DNA from: Psychrobacter nivimaris
GTDB lineage: Bacteria; Pseudomonadota; Gammaproteobacteria; Pseudomonadales; Moraxellaceae
DNA: 64,000 nucleotides
Reading direction: 5' to 3'
NCBI RefSeq assembly: GCF_009812035.1
Contig: NZ_VZIZ01000040.1
Location: 1-64,000 of the forward strand
Shown here: in pieces, positions 10,308 to 19,671 of the stretch
Layout: every line of letters starts with the position of its first letter
Position numbering within the stretch: position 1 is the first letter of the stretch
The notes under the pieces: generated by a model
What the model was told of the DNA's origin: nothing
The model's input: only the letters and a program-made list of their open reading frames with translations
Databases searched by the model: none
Program-made: the position numbers and the translations under genes

Positions 10308-10799
10308 ATGCTCAAGCTGACAGATGATGGCGCCAAAATCACCTTACAAGGGCAATCGAATGCTGCTGATAATGGCATGTTTTGGTTTGGTTCTGCATTA
10401 TTGGTAGGGGCTGTCGCAGTCGCTATGGCGATGAGCTTGTTACCTGAGCGTTTAGCTATCGGTGCGCTTGCACTGCTTATTATTGGTAGCTTTATTTTTA
10501 ATAAAAAGCGCCAACAGCATAAGAAAGCCATGAGCGGTATGATTAGTAGCGGTACACTGTGGGTAAGGGCTGGCGAGTTGGTCCATGACAATCTAGGTAA
10601 GCGTGAACATATTCATTTAACGGATGGCGATAAGATAACGCTGATTGGCGAGCAATTACAGATTGTCGATAGCAGTGACGTTCGCAAATATCGTATTACT
10701 GGCTTTGAGAGTGCTCAAGAAGCAAAAGCTGCGAAGGCTATCCTAGAAGGGCAAGCGCTAACGAAACGCCATGTAAATATTAAAATGAAGAGTAACTAG
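10308..10799 (+). CDS. Small membrane protein of unknown function
   Basis: I do not recognise this 163-residue protein. A short polar N-terminus is followed by two hydrophobic helices close together (about 23-44 and 49-65, MFWFGSALLVGAVAVAMAM then LAIGALALLIIGSFIF). A basic junction (NKKRQQHKK) follows, suggesting both termini lie in the cytoplasm. The remaining C-terminal domain of about 90 residues has alternating strand-like segments, as in PH-like domains. It starts 40 bases after the rph terminator, so it is probably transcribed separately. No clear terminator was seen. Confidence 0.7.
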   Translation: MLKLTDDGAKITLQGQSNAADNGMFWFGSALLVGAVAVAMAMSLLPERLAIGALALLIIGSFIFNKKRQQHKKAMSGMISSGTLWVRAGELVHDNLGKREHIHLTDGDKITLIGEQLQIVDSSDVRKYRITGFESAQEAKAAKAILEGQALTKRHVNIKMKSN

Positions 10800-10853
10800 T
10801 ATCATTTCTTAATTTCATATTGTACTAAAGCATAGCTATTATCTTCGTATTAT

Positions 10854-11074
10854 CTAAACTTCTAACTCAAGTGTCATTTTAAATTTCACTCGACGTGCCT
10901 CTCCAATATCGTCATCTATCAGTATATTTATACCGTCTATCACCTGACGCAAGCGAATAGTGCTTGCAGATTTGTGCGCAAATGGTTTATAAGTAGGATT
11001 ATAAAATTTATCCTTCTTATTATTGATACTGTCATTGGGATCTAGTTGACAAGGAGTTAGTCATGCTGCGTTTG
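10854..11074 (-). pseudogene. Possible remnant reading frame without a start codon
   Basis: On the minus strand an open frame of about 70 codons ends in TAG at 10854-10856. It lies in the intergenic gap and slightly overlaps the start of the next plus-strand gene. It contains no ATG and no convincing ribosome-binding site. The segment RLRQVIDGINILIDDDIGEA looks protein-like in composition. It could be the degenerate tail of a lost gene or chance. No family was recognised. Confidence 0.25.
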
Positions 11075-11701
11075 TCTATACCGTCAGTTGCCGTGTCGTG
11101 CGGTTTATTACTATTTACCTGCGGCATGGTAGGGCAAGCCCATGCAGATAGTATGAGTATGCTTATCGCCCAAAAATCTATTCAACTAACGATGAATACG
11201 TCCTATCGTTATCCTGAGGTACAGCGTTCAGCACCTACAGTCTTACCAGCGTTTTTATCAGGCAACTATGACAATGTCGATAGCGAGTATCTACCGCTAT
11301 TGAGCAATGCCGAGACGCAGAGTAGTATGGCAGCACGTGAGGTGGTCAGTACCGCCCGCAAAATGGCACTTAACGAGCGCACGATTATTCAAGGTGGCTG
11401 CTGGGACTATTTAAATGCGGTATTCAATCGGGCAGGGGTATCGCGTAATACCATACACAAAGGCACTTATGCGCAAGGGCCTTATGCTAGTAGCAGTGAG
11501 ATTGAAGCAGGCGACTGGCTCTATTATATCAATCATGGCTACAATGGCGTTGAGCATAGCGGACTGTTCGTCGGTTGGGTCGATGAGCGTGCTAAGCAGG
11601 CATTGATACTGAGCTATGCTGGCGAAAATCGCCGTGAACCAGCTCGTTATCGCGTTTATGATTTAAGCAATGTTTATCAAATTATGCGCCCTAGCGTCTA
11701 G
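11063..11701 (+). CDS. Secreted NlpC/P60-like (papain-fold) protein, putative
   Basis: A 212-residue exported protein with a classical signal peptide: hydrophobic core about 8-24 and likely cleavage after AHA near residue 28. The mature C-terminal half looks like a papain-type hydrolase fold. There is a helix with a cysteine (GGCWDYLNAVFNRAG, C113), then EAGDWLYYINHGYNG and a strand with histidine (EHSGLFVGW, H165), the order expected for the Cys-His pair of NlpC/P60 or CHAP enzymes. Such enzymes usually cut peptidoglycan peptides, but the match is by pattern only and the catalytic role is inference. AAGGAG supports the ATG at 11063. It is monocistronic, with a strong terminator shared with hemJ. 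Confidence 0.6.
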   Translation: MLRLSIPSVAVSCGLLLFTCGMVGQAHADSMSMLIAQKSIQLTMNTSYRYPEVQRSAPTVLPAFLSGNYDNVDSEYLPLLSNAETQSSMAAREVVSTARKMALNERTIIQGGCWDYLNAVFNRAGVSRNTIHKGTYAQGPYASSSEIEAGDWLYYINHGYNGVEHSGLFVGWVDERAKQALILSYAGENRREPARYRVYDLSNVYQIMRPSV

Positions 11702-11730
11702 GCATCATCAGCACTATATAATGTGATAAA

Positions 11731-11768
11731 AAAAGCGTCCGCAACTCATTGAAGTTGCGGACGCTTTT
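11731..11768. terminator. Bidirectional terminator between the secreted protein gene and hemJ
   Basis: A 16-bp perfect stem (AAAAGCGTCCGCAACT with its complement at 11753-11768) around a six-base loop, with A and T flanks on each side. It serves two convergent genes. Confidence 0.92.
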
Positions 11769-11798
11769 GGTGTGCAGCTATCCGTAATATTTTTGATG

Positions 11799-12236
11799 TT
11801 AAAACGGTTTTACCACGACTAGAATGACGATAATCACTAAGGCAAAGACCGGCACTTCATTAAACCAGCGCCAGAATTTATGCGTTTTATAATGTGGATT
11901 ATCAATTAGCTTTTTACGATAAAAGCCGCAAGCACCATGATAGCCTGACAGTAGCACTACTAATAGCAATTTAACATGTAGCCAGCCTTGGGTTTTATAG
12001 ACCTCCCAGCCTAGTCCCAACATCCATAGACCAAAGATCCATGTCGCTATCATCGACGGGGTCATAATGCCGCGATATAGCTTGCGCTCCATAATGGCAA
12101 AGCGCTCATGACTGATACTATCGTCGCTCATCGCATGATAAACGAACAGGCGCGGCAAATAAAATATCGCCGCAAACCAGCAGACCATCGAAATAATGTG
12201 TGCCGCTTTAATCCAGTTAAAATAATCTGCCATCAT
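11799..12236 (-). CDS. hemJ: Protoporphyrinogen IX oxidase HemJ
   Basis: A small four-helix membrane protein (145 residues) that converts protoporphyrinogen IX to protoporphyrin IX in heme synthesis in bacteria lacking HemG or HemY. The N-terminal helix carries the conserved histidine in WIKAAHIISMVCWFA. Other family marks are LPRLFVYHA, the ERKLYRGIMTPSMI region, WLHVKLLLV and the late FRW-type motif before the last helix. It lies 37 bases downstream of bioB in the same direction, so the two may be cotranscribed, though no functional link is obvious. Two adjacent ATG codons are possible starts. Confidence 0.9.
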   Translation of the reverse strand: MMADYFNWIKAAHIISMVCWFAAIFYLPRLFVYHAMSDDSISHERFAIMERKLYRGIMTPSMIATWIFGLWMLGLGWEVYKTQGWLHVKLLLVVLLSGYHGACGFYRKKLIDNPHYKTHKFWRWFNEVPVFALVIIVILVVVKPF

Positions 12237-12273
12237 AGTTTCTCTTGCTTAGCTTATATTTTTTAGCGTGGGC

Positions 12274-13437
12274 TTAATCTGCCAATACAACTTGTGTTTG
12301 ATGACCATTCATCGCATCCAATACAGGCAGTACTTTAGGCGCTCTTGGTGCAGCAAACTGTTTGGTTAGGCCAAGCTCACGCATGAGTCTGTCGTCGCCT
12401 GATTGACTTGCATTACCAGTGGTAAGAAGCTTGTCACCATAAAAGAATGAGTTAGCACCTGCCATAAAGGCTAATGCCTGCTCAGAATCTGAAAGACTTT
12501 CGCGGCCAGCAGATAGACGCACGTAGCTAGTCGGGCAGCAAATACGGGCGACCGCAATAGTACGAATCCATTCAAGTACAGACAGCTGACCTTCAGCTAA
12601 TACTTTGTCACCAATCGGTGTCCCTGCAATAGGCACCAGTAAGTTGACTGGAATTGATTCAGGCGCTTTAGGCATTTTTAGCAGCTCAAGTACCCAATCG
12701 ATGCGATCATTACGGCTTTCACCCATACCAACGATATTACCACTACAGACGTTGATGCCAGAGTTACGCACGTTTTCTATCGTGTCTAAACGCTCATCAT
12801 AGCTACGCGTGCTAACGACTTGTTCATAGTAACTGCGCGAAGTATCTAGGTTATGGTTGTAGTAATCTAACCCTGCATCGGCCAACTGTGTTGCTTGATT
12901 GGTATCAAGCATACCCAGTGTCATACAAGTTTCAAGTCCCAATGCTTTTACTTCTTTAATCAGCTCAACCACATAGGGCATGTCTTTGGCACTTGGATGT
13001 TTCCACGCGGCACCCATGCAGAAGCGTGATGAGCCACTGTTTTTGGCACGTTTGGCCGCTGCGATGACTTTATCAACTTCTATGCGTTTTTCTGCTTGTA
13101 GTTTGGTGGTGTCGCGATGATGACCTGACTGTGAGCAGTAGCCGCAATCTTCAGGGCAGTTGCCCGTTTTGATAGAGAGTAGCGTGCTAATTTGTACTTC
13201 ATTGGCAGTGAAATGCTTTCTATGAATAGTCTGTGCTTGTAATAACAAGTCCATTAGAGGTAAATCAAACAGTTGCGCGATTTCTTCACGGCTATACGTC
13301 GTAGCTACTCTATTATCAGTTTGAGTCGCGTCTGTGGCTAGACTGGCCAAAAAATCACTATTGGTCGTATCTGGCTGAGTGGCTACATCAGTTGGCTGGG
13401 TGGCGTCAGGTTCGGAAATGCTAAGCAATCCTGCCAT
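12274..13437 (-). CDS. bioB: Biotin synthase
   Basis: Radical SAM enzyme that inserts sulfur into dethiobiotin, the last step of biotin synthesis. The CxxxCxxC cluster motif is present as [16 protein letters not shown] near 112-127, followed by the usual [14 protein letters not shown] region, YYNHNLDTS and the C-terminal FYGDKLLTT segment. At 387 residues it is longer than typical forms (about 345) because of a polar, threonine- and aspartate-rich N-terminal extension of about 45 residues. No other bio gene is in the window. The SCP2 gene upstream is separated from it by a terminator, so bioB probably has its own promoter near 13440-13500. Confidence 0.96.
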   Translation of the reverse strand: MAGLLSISEPDATQPTDVATQPDTTNSDFLASLATDATQTDNRVATTYSREEIAQLFDLPLMDLLLQAQTIHRKHFTANEVQISTLLSIKTGNCPEDCGYCSQSGHHRDTTKLQAEKRIEVDKVIAAAKRAKNSGSSRFCMGAAWKHPSAKDMPYVVELIKEVKALGLETCMTLGMLDTNQATQLADAGLDYYNHNLDTSRSYYEQVVSTRSYDERLDTIENVRNSGINVCSGNIVGMGESRNDRIDWVLELLKMPKAPESIPVNLLVPIAGTPIGDKVLAEGQLSVLEWIRTIAVARICCPTSYVRLSAGRESLSDSEQALAFMAGANSFFYGDKLLTTGNASQSGDDRLMRELGLTKQFAAPRAPKVLPVLDAMNGHQTQVVLAD

Positions 13438-13515
13438 AAGGTAAGTCCTTTTATAAGAATTAGAAGGTATTAAATAAAACCAATGTTTTTATCTATTGTC
13501 ATTTATAAGGTAACA

Positions 13516-13550
13516 AAAAAGGTTGCCGTATAGTATACCGCAACCTTTTT
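13516..13550 (-). terminator. Terminator downstream of the SCP2 gene
   Basis: AAAAAAGGTTGC pairs with GCAACCTTTTT, with a partly paired loop (CGTATAGTATACC). It sits between the SCP2 gene and bioB, ends the SCP2 transcript, and has T-rich sequence on either strand. Confidence 0.8.
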
Positions 13551-13682
13551 AGAAAATCAGAACACTGCTAGACAGTATGTATAATTGTCACAGTAGCGCA
13601 CATAAATAGTAACTATACGTTTGGCTATTTAGTTCTATATCATCCATTCTACCAATGACTACCGCTCAGTGCACCATTCTTT

Positions 13683-14189
13683 TTATTTACCAAGTTTGTG
13701 CTTAGCAATACCAACCCAATGCTCAGCAAATTTCTGTGCTTTATAAGCGTAAGGTTTGGCTTTTTGGATATATGGTTTGCACTCTTCTGGGATAGCTGGA
13801 ACGATATGCTTGGCAAGTTTGTTAAACCACATCATTAGGCTATAGTCGCCTTCGATGCTCAAGTTACCTTCTTGTACAGCAGTCATAAAGGCAGGCAAGC
13901 TACCTTTGGTTAGCAGTCTAACGCCAGTCATAGAATCTTTAAAAGTGATGGTCAAATCGGCTTCTTTTGCATGGCCGCTTTGTTGACTGAATTGTCCATT
14001 GTCAAAGCTAAAAGAACGGGCAATATCAGACTCAGTACTAGCAAACTCAATCGTAACTTGACGATCAGCGAACAACGCTTTGACGTCTTCGTTATCGCTA
14101 TCAGCTAACATAGACAAACGATAGCCAACAACAGCCAATAAAGCATCTAATGGATCAGATTTGATATCTAATACAGGAACAGTAAACAT
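13683..14189 (-). CDS. SCP2 sterol-binding domain protein
   Basis: A single-domain protein of 168 residues with the SCP2 lipid-binding fold: a strand segment (VTIEFASTESDIARSFSF), ADLTITFKDSMTGVRLL and the helical part GDYSLMMWFNKL. Related domains bind lipids or, in UbiJ, quinone intermediates. The ligand here is unknown. The start was set at 14189 rather than nine codons upstream, because AGGAG lies six bases before this ATG, while the longer form has no ribosome-binding site. It is a single-gene unit ended by the hairpin at 13516-13550. Confidence 0.82.
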   Translation of the reverse strand: MFTVPVLDIKSDPLDALLAVVGYRLSMLADSDNEDVKALFADRQVTIEFASTESDIARSFSFDNGQFSQQSGHAKEADLTITFKDSMTGVRLLTKGSLPAFMTAVQEGNLSIEGDYSLMMWFNKLAKHIVPAIPEECKPYIQKAKPYAYKAQKFAEHWVGIAKHKLGK

Positions 14190-14395
14190 AGCAGAACTCC
14201 TAAAGAAATGAGGCATAAAAATAAAGCGTACTTTATACCAGTTTTTATGACAAATATATAACTGGATTATAAACTATCACAGGGTGTCAACTCTTTAGGA
14301 GTTAAGTAGAGAGCGTTAAGTATCTTGTAACATTCGATGTCACTGACGTAAGTAAGGTATTGATATAGACAAGCAGAGGTATAAATAGGACAGTT

Positions 14396-14797
14396 TTAAC
14401 GGAAACGTGGCTGATAGTTATCATCGTAGACAGGAGTGTGTTCGATATAGCGTGCGGCTTCTAGCTCACGTTGCTGGCTAACTGTCTGACTTACATCATC
14501 ATAGCGCAACGCTCGATACAGTACCCAAGCTGCCAACGGTAGCCAACTGATGCCCATAGCGATGATATAGCGATGCCATGACGATAGCTCCATCAACATA
14601 GGACGACCCGTTAATATATTTTGAATCAACTCAACGGTGAACCAGTAGGCCATCCCGCCAAACAAATATAGCAGTAGCCAACGATACGACGATAAGGCGA
14701 GCACCACTACTAAACTGGCTAGCAGCCCATAACCAAGCCATGCCGCGCCGCTCCATGCCTCTACACCGATAAAAGAAAATATAGTCATTAACATCAT
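14396..14797 (-). CDS. Small membrane protein of unknown function
   Basis: I do not recognise this 133-residue protein. Three hydrophobic helices are visible (about 15-35, 40-60 and 80-98), rich in tryptophan and tyrosine, followed by a polar tail of about 35 residues with an YIEHTPVYDD segment. Three ATG codons occur within the first four codons, with only a weak upstream GAGA, so the start is uncertain by a few residues. It lies downstream of the DUF368 gene in the same orientation but 270 bases away. Confidence 0.6.
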   Translation of the reverse strand: MMLMTIFSFIGVEAWSGAAWLGYGLLASLVVVLALSSYRWLLLYLFGGMAYWFTVELIQNILTGRPMLMELSSWHRYIIAMGISWLPLAAWVLYRALRYDDVSQTVSQQRELEAARYIEHTPVYDDNYQPRFR

Positions 14798-15034
14798 TCA
14801 TCTCGCTATTCATAAGGTGAATTCCAATGAGACTATTATGAGAGGTTATTGAGTAAAGCTGAAGAGGGTACAGGCGACTTTGCGACAACCGTTGACGTTT
14901 GGTTTTTTGGCTTGTTTTGTGATATTTGATGTCTAGGTTTTAGGCTAAGCGCCGTGAGGAGTGGCGCTTATTTTGAGTGATATGGAAATGGTTTTGTTTG
15001 CTCGGGAGGGTGTTTGTTAGCTAGCAAAGTAAAA

Positions 15035-15060
15035 TAGCAAACAGGACTAACAGTTTGCTA
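15035..15060 (-). terminator. Probable terminator of the DUF368 gene
   Basis: TAGCAAAC (15035-15042) pairs with GTTTGCTA (15053-15060), followed on the minus strand by TTTTAC. It is close behind the DUF368 stop codon. A second GC-rich hairpin at 14946-14970 is less well placed. Confidence 0.5.
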
Positions 15061-15065
15061 AATAT

Positions 15066-16061
15066 TTAGACTCGATTGGTACGATTACCCCACCACGATA
15101 ATAGCGAAACTAGAATAGCACCGAGTAGCATAAGTCCTACTGTCGTTGACCACTGTGCGCCAGTAGGGTATTGCCACGGCATGACATTATGAACGGCTTC
15201 AGTATTTAACGAGCCTAGCGCATCTACTTTCCATGGCCATACTTTTATTAGAGAGCCTGCGATAAAGCCGGTCAGTAATGCTAAGGTAGCCTGATAATAA
15301 TGTGAGAGTAGCCACTTAAGTGCGCGCGTGAATAGCAATAGCCCAGCCGCCATACCCGCAATGACTGTGAAAATGGCACTCAGATTCATCGTATCGACCG
15401 CTTCTAATACTGCATCGTAGGCGCCTAGCAATAGCAAAATAAACGACCCTGATATGCCCGGTAGGATCATGGCACAAATAGCAATTGCCCCTGCAAAAAA
15501 CAGATACGGTAAGCTAGGCGTGGTCGTAAGCAATGGCATACTACTGATGACTACGGCGGCAATAAGTCCAGTCGCAAACAGTGCGACACGTCCTATATTC
15601 CAGCGCTTTATCTCACTGAGTAAGATAAATACCGTTGCAACGACCAGTCCAAAAAAGAATGACCAAATAAGCAATGGTTGGTTGTCCAATAAATGCTTAA
15701 TGATACCGGCTAAGGTTGCAAAGCTAGTGGCAATACCTAGTAGCAAACATAATAGAAATGTCGCATCTACTTGTCGCCAAATCGCAGCGAATCCTTTAAC
15801 ACCACCTTCTTGTTGAAAGATCGTCCAAAGATTGGGGCCGATACTACCAAGTGCGTTAATCAAGCGCTCGTAAATCCCTGCGATTAGCGCAATGGTGCCG
15901 CCAGAGACGCCAGGTACGATATCAGCTGCTCCCATGGCCATACCTCTGACATAAATACCTACCAGCTGTTTTGGGCTATCGGTACGTACAGGTACCGTAT
16001 CTTGTTCTAATGGCGCTGACGGCTGAGTTGGCCGCGGAGATTGTGGTGCCGTCATGAGCAT
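15066..16061 (-). CDS. DUF368 membrane protein, PopT-type polyprenyl-phosphate translocase
   Basis: A multi-pass inner-membrane protein of 331 residues. The first membrane segment carries the family hallmark GMAMGAADIVPGVSGGTIAL near 40-59, and the related half-repeat MILPGISGSFILLLLGAYD follows near 198. Members of DUF368 have been shown to recycle undecaprenyl phosphate across the membrane for cell-wall synthesis, and that role is taken from the family. About eight or nine hydrophobic helices can be counted. The N-terminus is a proline- and threonine-rich cytoplasmic tail of about 30 residues. serB lies upstream in the same direction, 311 bases away. Confidence 0.85.
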   Translation of the reverse strand: MLMTAPQSPRPTQPSAPLEQDTVPVRTDSPKQLVGIYVRGMAMGAADIVPGVSGGTIALIAGIYERLINALGSIGPNLWTIFQQEGGVKGFAAIWRQVDATFLLCLLLGIATSFATLAGIIKHLLDNQPLLIWSFFFGLVVATVFILLSEIKRWNIGRVALFATGLIAAVVISSMPLLTTTPSLPYLFFAGAIAICAMILPGISGSFILLLLGAYDAVLEAVDTMNLSAIFTVIAGMAAGLLLFTRALKWLLSHYYQATLALLTGFIAGSLIKVWPWKVDALGSLNTEAVHNVMPWQYPTGAQWSTTVGLMLLGAILVSLLSWWGNRTNRV

Positions 16062-16372
16062 TCCTTTATCATTTAAAAATAAGTGTTATCTGAAAGTAAG
16101 CATTGGCTAAAAACAGGCGTTAGCTAAACATCAATATGCATAGAAGATTTTATTAATCATCGTAATGTACTAGGGTGTGTCTTCCGTTCGCTCGATAGGC
16201 ATCTAACTGAACTAAAAATGGCTAAATCTTGTCAAACATCGTCAAATAGCTGGTTAATATATCGGTACTATCTACGCTATTTCTCTTGTTTAAGCCACGC
16301 CCTAAAGCATAAAAGCCAGATTAATGACAAAACATTAACCTAGCTTATGAAATGGTATAAAGCGTTCTGCAA
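16062..16372. other. Intergenic region between serB and the DUF368 gene
   Basis: About 310 bases without coding potential. No strong hairpin terminator for serB and no clear promoter were found. Confidence 0.5.
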
Positions 16373-17563
16373 TTACTCAGTAGGCGCCAGTGCTGGGTAG
16401 CCAAGAGCGTACAGAGTACCTTCAAGCCCTGTCACGTTTATAGCGGCATCAGCACGTGCTTGAACGATTGGTTTGGCATGATAGGCCACACCCAGATCGG
16501 CCAGTGCCATCATCGGTAAATCATTAGCACCGTCACCGACACAGACCACTTGTGACATCTCAATCCCTAAGCGCTCAGCGGTATGCTCAACGATAGCAGC
16601 TTTTTTGGCACCATTGACAATAGGCCACTGTATATGACCAGTCACTTCACCTTCTTCGATATCTAGAGCGTTGGCATGTACTTCATCGATACCCAGCTGC
16701 TCCGCGATATAACGGGCAAAATAAGTGAAGCCGCCCGAGACCAGCACCGTATGATAGCCCAATGCTTTTAGCGCACTGATCGTCGTGCGCGCACCAGTCG
16801 ATAACGTTAAGCGACTACAGATATCATCCAGCACATCAGTAGAAGTACCTTTTAGCAAGGCCACACGCTGAGCAAACGATTCATCAAAATCAATTTCACC
16901 GCGCATTGCGGCTTCAGTGATGGCTTCTACTTCCTCGCCAATACCAGCCGTTTTTGCTAGCTCTACGATGACTTCTTGCTCAATCAAGGTTGAATCCATA
17001 TCGAAGCAGGCAAGTTTGTGCGTCCGTAGCATATGACCGACAGATAGGATATGACAGTCCACGACGTTTATGTTGCCTGTATTACCTGTACTGCGTGTAT
17101 TGTTATATTCTTCAGTTAGGTCGCGACGCAGGCGAGCGGTCAGCTGATCATCAATGATGTGAGCGGCTGCGGTTTTTTTGCCAGGGTGCATCAGCGTGTC
17201 AGTGACTGGCACTAACAGATAACGGTAGACCTGAGTATGGGTAAAGGGTAGGCGCTGTGCGTCTGCTGCTGTAGGCTCTGTATCAGATACCGTGATATTG
17301 ACGAAGCTAGCGTCAGTATCTTCGGCAACGGTCACTAGATGCCAGCTTGGCTGTTCATCGACCCACGACTGAACGTACTGATGAATATCCAATGCGGATA
17401 CCTGAGTCGGCAGTACGACGATGAGCGCAAAAACAGGTAGCGACTGTAGCGCATCAAAGTCTTGCAAATTGGTATCTTCGGGTAATAATGCCGCAATAGA
17501 ATCAACGGCTTGTTGCCATGCTTTGCTGTCTTTTGGTAACGAATAAGATGTATTTTTTGGCAT
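16373..17563 (-). CDS. serB: Phosphoserine phosphatase SerB
   Basis: HAD-superfamily phosphatase that makes serine from phosphoserine, the last step of the pathway. The catalytic loop CFDMDSTLIEQE lies near 190, with the nucleophile and acid-base aspartates in DMDST. Motif II is VLVSGGFTYFA and motif III with the metal site is CVGDGANDLPMM. At 396 residues it is longer than E. coli SerB (about 320), because an ACT-like N-terminal regulatory region of about 180 residues precedes the HAD domain, as in other Moraxellaceae-type enzymes. AGGGA precedes the ATG. It is divergent from an AhpA-like membrane protein gene, an arrangement also found in E. coli. Confidence 0.94.
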   Translation of the reverse strand: MPKNTSYSLPKDSKAWQQAVDSIAALLPEDTNLQDFDALQSLPVFALIVVLPTQVSALDIHQYVQSWVDEQPSWHLVTVAEDTDASFVNITVSDTEPTAADAQRLPFTHTQVYRYLLVPVTDTLMHPGKKTAAAHIIDDQLTARLRRDLTEEYNNTRSTGNTGNINVVDCHILSVGHMLRTHKLACFDMDSTLIEQEVIVELAKTAGIGEEVEAITEAAMRGEIDFDESFAQRVALLKGTSTDVLDDICSRLTLSTGARTTISALKALGYHTVLVSGGFTYFARYIAEQLGIDEVHANALDIEEGEVTGHIQWPIVNGAKKAAIVEHTAERLGIEMSQVVCVGDGANDLPMMALADLGVAYHAKPIVQARADAAINVTGLEGTLYALGYPALAPTE

Positions 17564-18027
17564 GGCTCAATTGTCCCTTGTATGCTCATATAAGATTAGG
17601 AATAATAACAGTTTTACTGGGCAGCGCCTATAGATGACGCGCAAAGTAACAATGATGCTAAAAAACAGATTTTATGGCGTAAGAAGTCATAGAAAATGCA
17701 ATAAAGTTATTATGATAAATTTATAAAGCGCTCACGCTATAAGGCTTATTATGGTGATATAGTAGATGAGATAAGCTGGCTGTTTATCGACGGTGCATTC
17801 TTATTGACGACGCCTTCGCAAAAGATTGCAAGGCAAAAGGTTGCAAGGCAAAAGATAGCGAAGCTGGCAACAATATTGATGGTGTCGATAGTCGCTAATA
17901 ATCAGTATCGTTTTACAACTATGTGCGAAGCATAGTTGGCACATATTATAATTGTTTAAAAATTAGCCAAAAAATGAGCAGTAGCCTCGTTTTTTAATTT
18001 CTTCTCTCCAAAAAAGTTTAACATATC
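17564..18027. other. Intergenic region between divergent serB and the AhpA-like gene
   Basis: About 460 bases containing a 15-bp tandem repeat (17818-17862) and an isolated 8-bp hairpin (CAACTATG with CATAGTTG, 17916-17938) without a T tract. Both divergent promoters should be here. No coding potential was seen. Confidence 0.5.
17818..17862. repeat. 15-bp tandem repeat, three units
   Basis: The unit GCAAAAGATTGCAAG is followed by a copy with one change and by a third, more degenerate copy. Confidence 0.8.
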
Positions 18028-19485
18028 ATGACGTATTTAGCGCCGCGGCAAGGGTTGTTTGCCATTATTCTTCTGGTTAGTTTTTGTTTGCAGACGCTGT
18101 TATTGGTCATTAGTACTGACCAACAGCTGAGCAATAGTCGTGCGTTAAAAGGCGAGCAGATGGTCGCCCAGCTGATTGATGAAGCAAGGTTGTCCTTAGA
18201 AAATAAAGACCGTGTGAGTTTAAGCGTTATTGCCAATCGCTATACCAGCGAGCAAGACGTCACACGGATACTGATCAAAGACAACAACGACGATATCTTG
18301 GTGCCAGTAGGCAATGCGCCGATGCAGCAAGGTGACACCATTCGTCAAATCGCCACCAATGGCGATGCAGTCATCGGTAGCGTTGCACTGACCCTAAAGG
18401 ACGTCAGCAAAGGCGAGATCATCGCCATGCAATGGCCGTTTGTGATTGGTACTATGCTGCTACATTTACTGCTGTGGTTGATTTATGGTTACCTCGCTCG
18501 TCCGACCAAAGAGCAAATCAATGCATTAAGTCGAGATATCCAAGAGCTGTATCGTGACCAATATAGACCAGTCGATCAACGCGGCTATGACCGTGAACTT
18601 GAGCGCCAGTCAACGGGTCAATCAGCGTCTCATTTAGCAGACAGTCAAGTAGCGACTGATAATACGGCTAATGCCACAGATGACGAAGTGACTAATGCCC
18701 GCAAATTCAATGTACATAATGAAGTGAACGAGTACCTTAGAACTCAGCAAAATCAAGAGACAGGTAGCGATACTGACAATCTAGCGAGTGCGAGTGGAGG
18801 TAGCGAAAGTGAAGTAACAGATACAGACGGTGTCACTTCTCAAGCTGTCAGTCATACGTCTAAGCTATCTGCCACACGGTCTGTTGATAGCGTCAAAGTT
18901 CAAATCGTATTCCATGATGAGTTCAATATGCTTGAACGCCTTGCACCTGCGCAGCGTCTTCCGTATCTAGCACTCTGCACCCAGCTGCTCAATCAGGCCG
19001 TGACTGAGTTGCTAAGACAGCCATTGCTACTGGGCGTGAGTGCGATGAATGAAGCGCACTTTGAAGATAACGGCGCAAGTGTGGTACTAAAGGCTGATAA
19101 TAGCCATGCAAAAGTGGCACTCGCCGGCGTGATGCTTGCCAAGCTATATTTAATGCTCAACAAAATTATTCACGATAAGCATATTGAGCTGTCGCGTTTT
19201 GCCTTACCAGCAAAAGCGGGCGTGAGTGATGACGCGCAATCAGAGCCAATGACCCATTTGCTCCAGAGTATCGGCAAAAAAGAGCAGCTATTAATACTAC
19301 TGCCAAATGCCGGTCTCAAGCAAATCAGCAATCATGTACAAGTACATAACATCATGCGCCCAACCACTGTCTATGAGCGCGAGTGTGCGATATTTGATGG
19401 GGCTAACGACTCATTGATTCAGCGTTTGGCTGATGTGCGCAACGCGGTTCTGATGATTGAAGATGAGGATGAGCTACACATTTAA
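18028..19485 (+). CDS. AhpA/YtjB (SMP)-like membrane protein with long C-terminal domain
   Basis: A 485-residue protein with a membrane helix at about 11-28, an extracytoplasmic sensor-like domain of about 110 residues, and a second helix near 141-162 (FVIGTMLLHLLLWLIYGYLA). It then has a polar linker rich in S, T and D (about 185-290) and a soluble C-terminal domain of about 190 residues that I do not recognise. The N-terminal two-helix part resembles E. coli YtjB/AhpA, whose gene is likewise divergent from serB. This shared gene order supports the assignment, but the C-terminal half is extra. Function unknown. Confidence 0.65.
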   Translation: MTYLAPRQGLFAIILLVSFCLQTLLLVISTDQQLSNSRALKGEQMVAQLIDEARLSLENKDRVSLSVIANRYTSEQDVTRILIKDNNDDILVPVGNAPMQQGDTIRQIATNGDAVIGSVALTLKDVSKGEIIAMQWPFVIGTMLLHLLLWLIYGYLARPTKEQINALSRDIQELYRDQYRPVDQRGYDRELERQSTGQSASHLADSQVATDNTANATDDEVTNARKFNVHNEVNEYLRTQQNQETGSDTDNLASASGGSESEVTDTDGVTSQAVSHTSKLSATRSVDSVKVQIVFHDEFNMLERLAPAQRLPYLALCTQLLNQAVTELLRQPLLLGVSAMNEAHFEDNGASVVLKADNSHAKVALAGVMLAKLYLMLNKIIHDKHIELSRFALPAKAGVSDDAQSEPMTHLLQSIGKKEQLLILLPNAGLKQISNHVQVHNIMRPTTVYERECAIFDGANDSLIQRLADVRNAVLMIEDEDELHI

Positions 19486-19671
19486 TGCCGACTGTATTTG
19501 GTCATTTATATTACAATTGTCTGTTATATAGCCTACTGGACTATCTTAATCGTAAGGTTGAAATGTACCATATTGCGAAAAAGGATTGACAACATTCAAT
19601 AGAGACTTTATAAGGCATATATATATTGATGTATTCTTAATACCCTTGCCTAAAAATGATAGGAGTTTGTC

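Noticed and set aside
17916-17938. 8-bp hairpin CAACTATG/CATAGTTG upstream of the AhpA-like gene
   Set aside because: No T tract and no gene end next to it, so it was not called a terminator.
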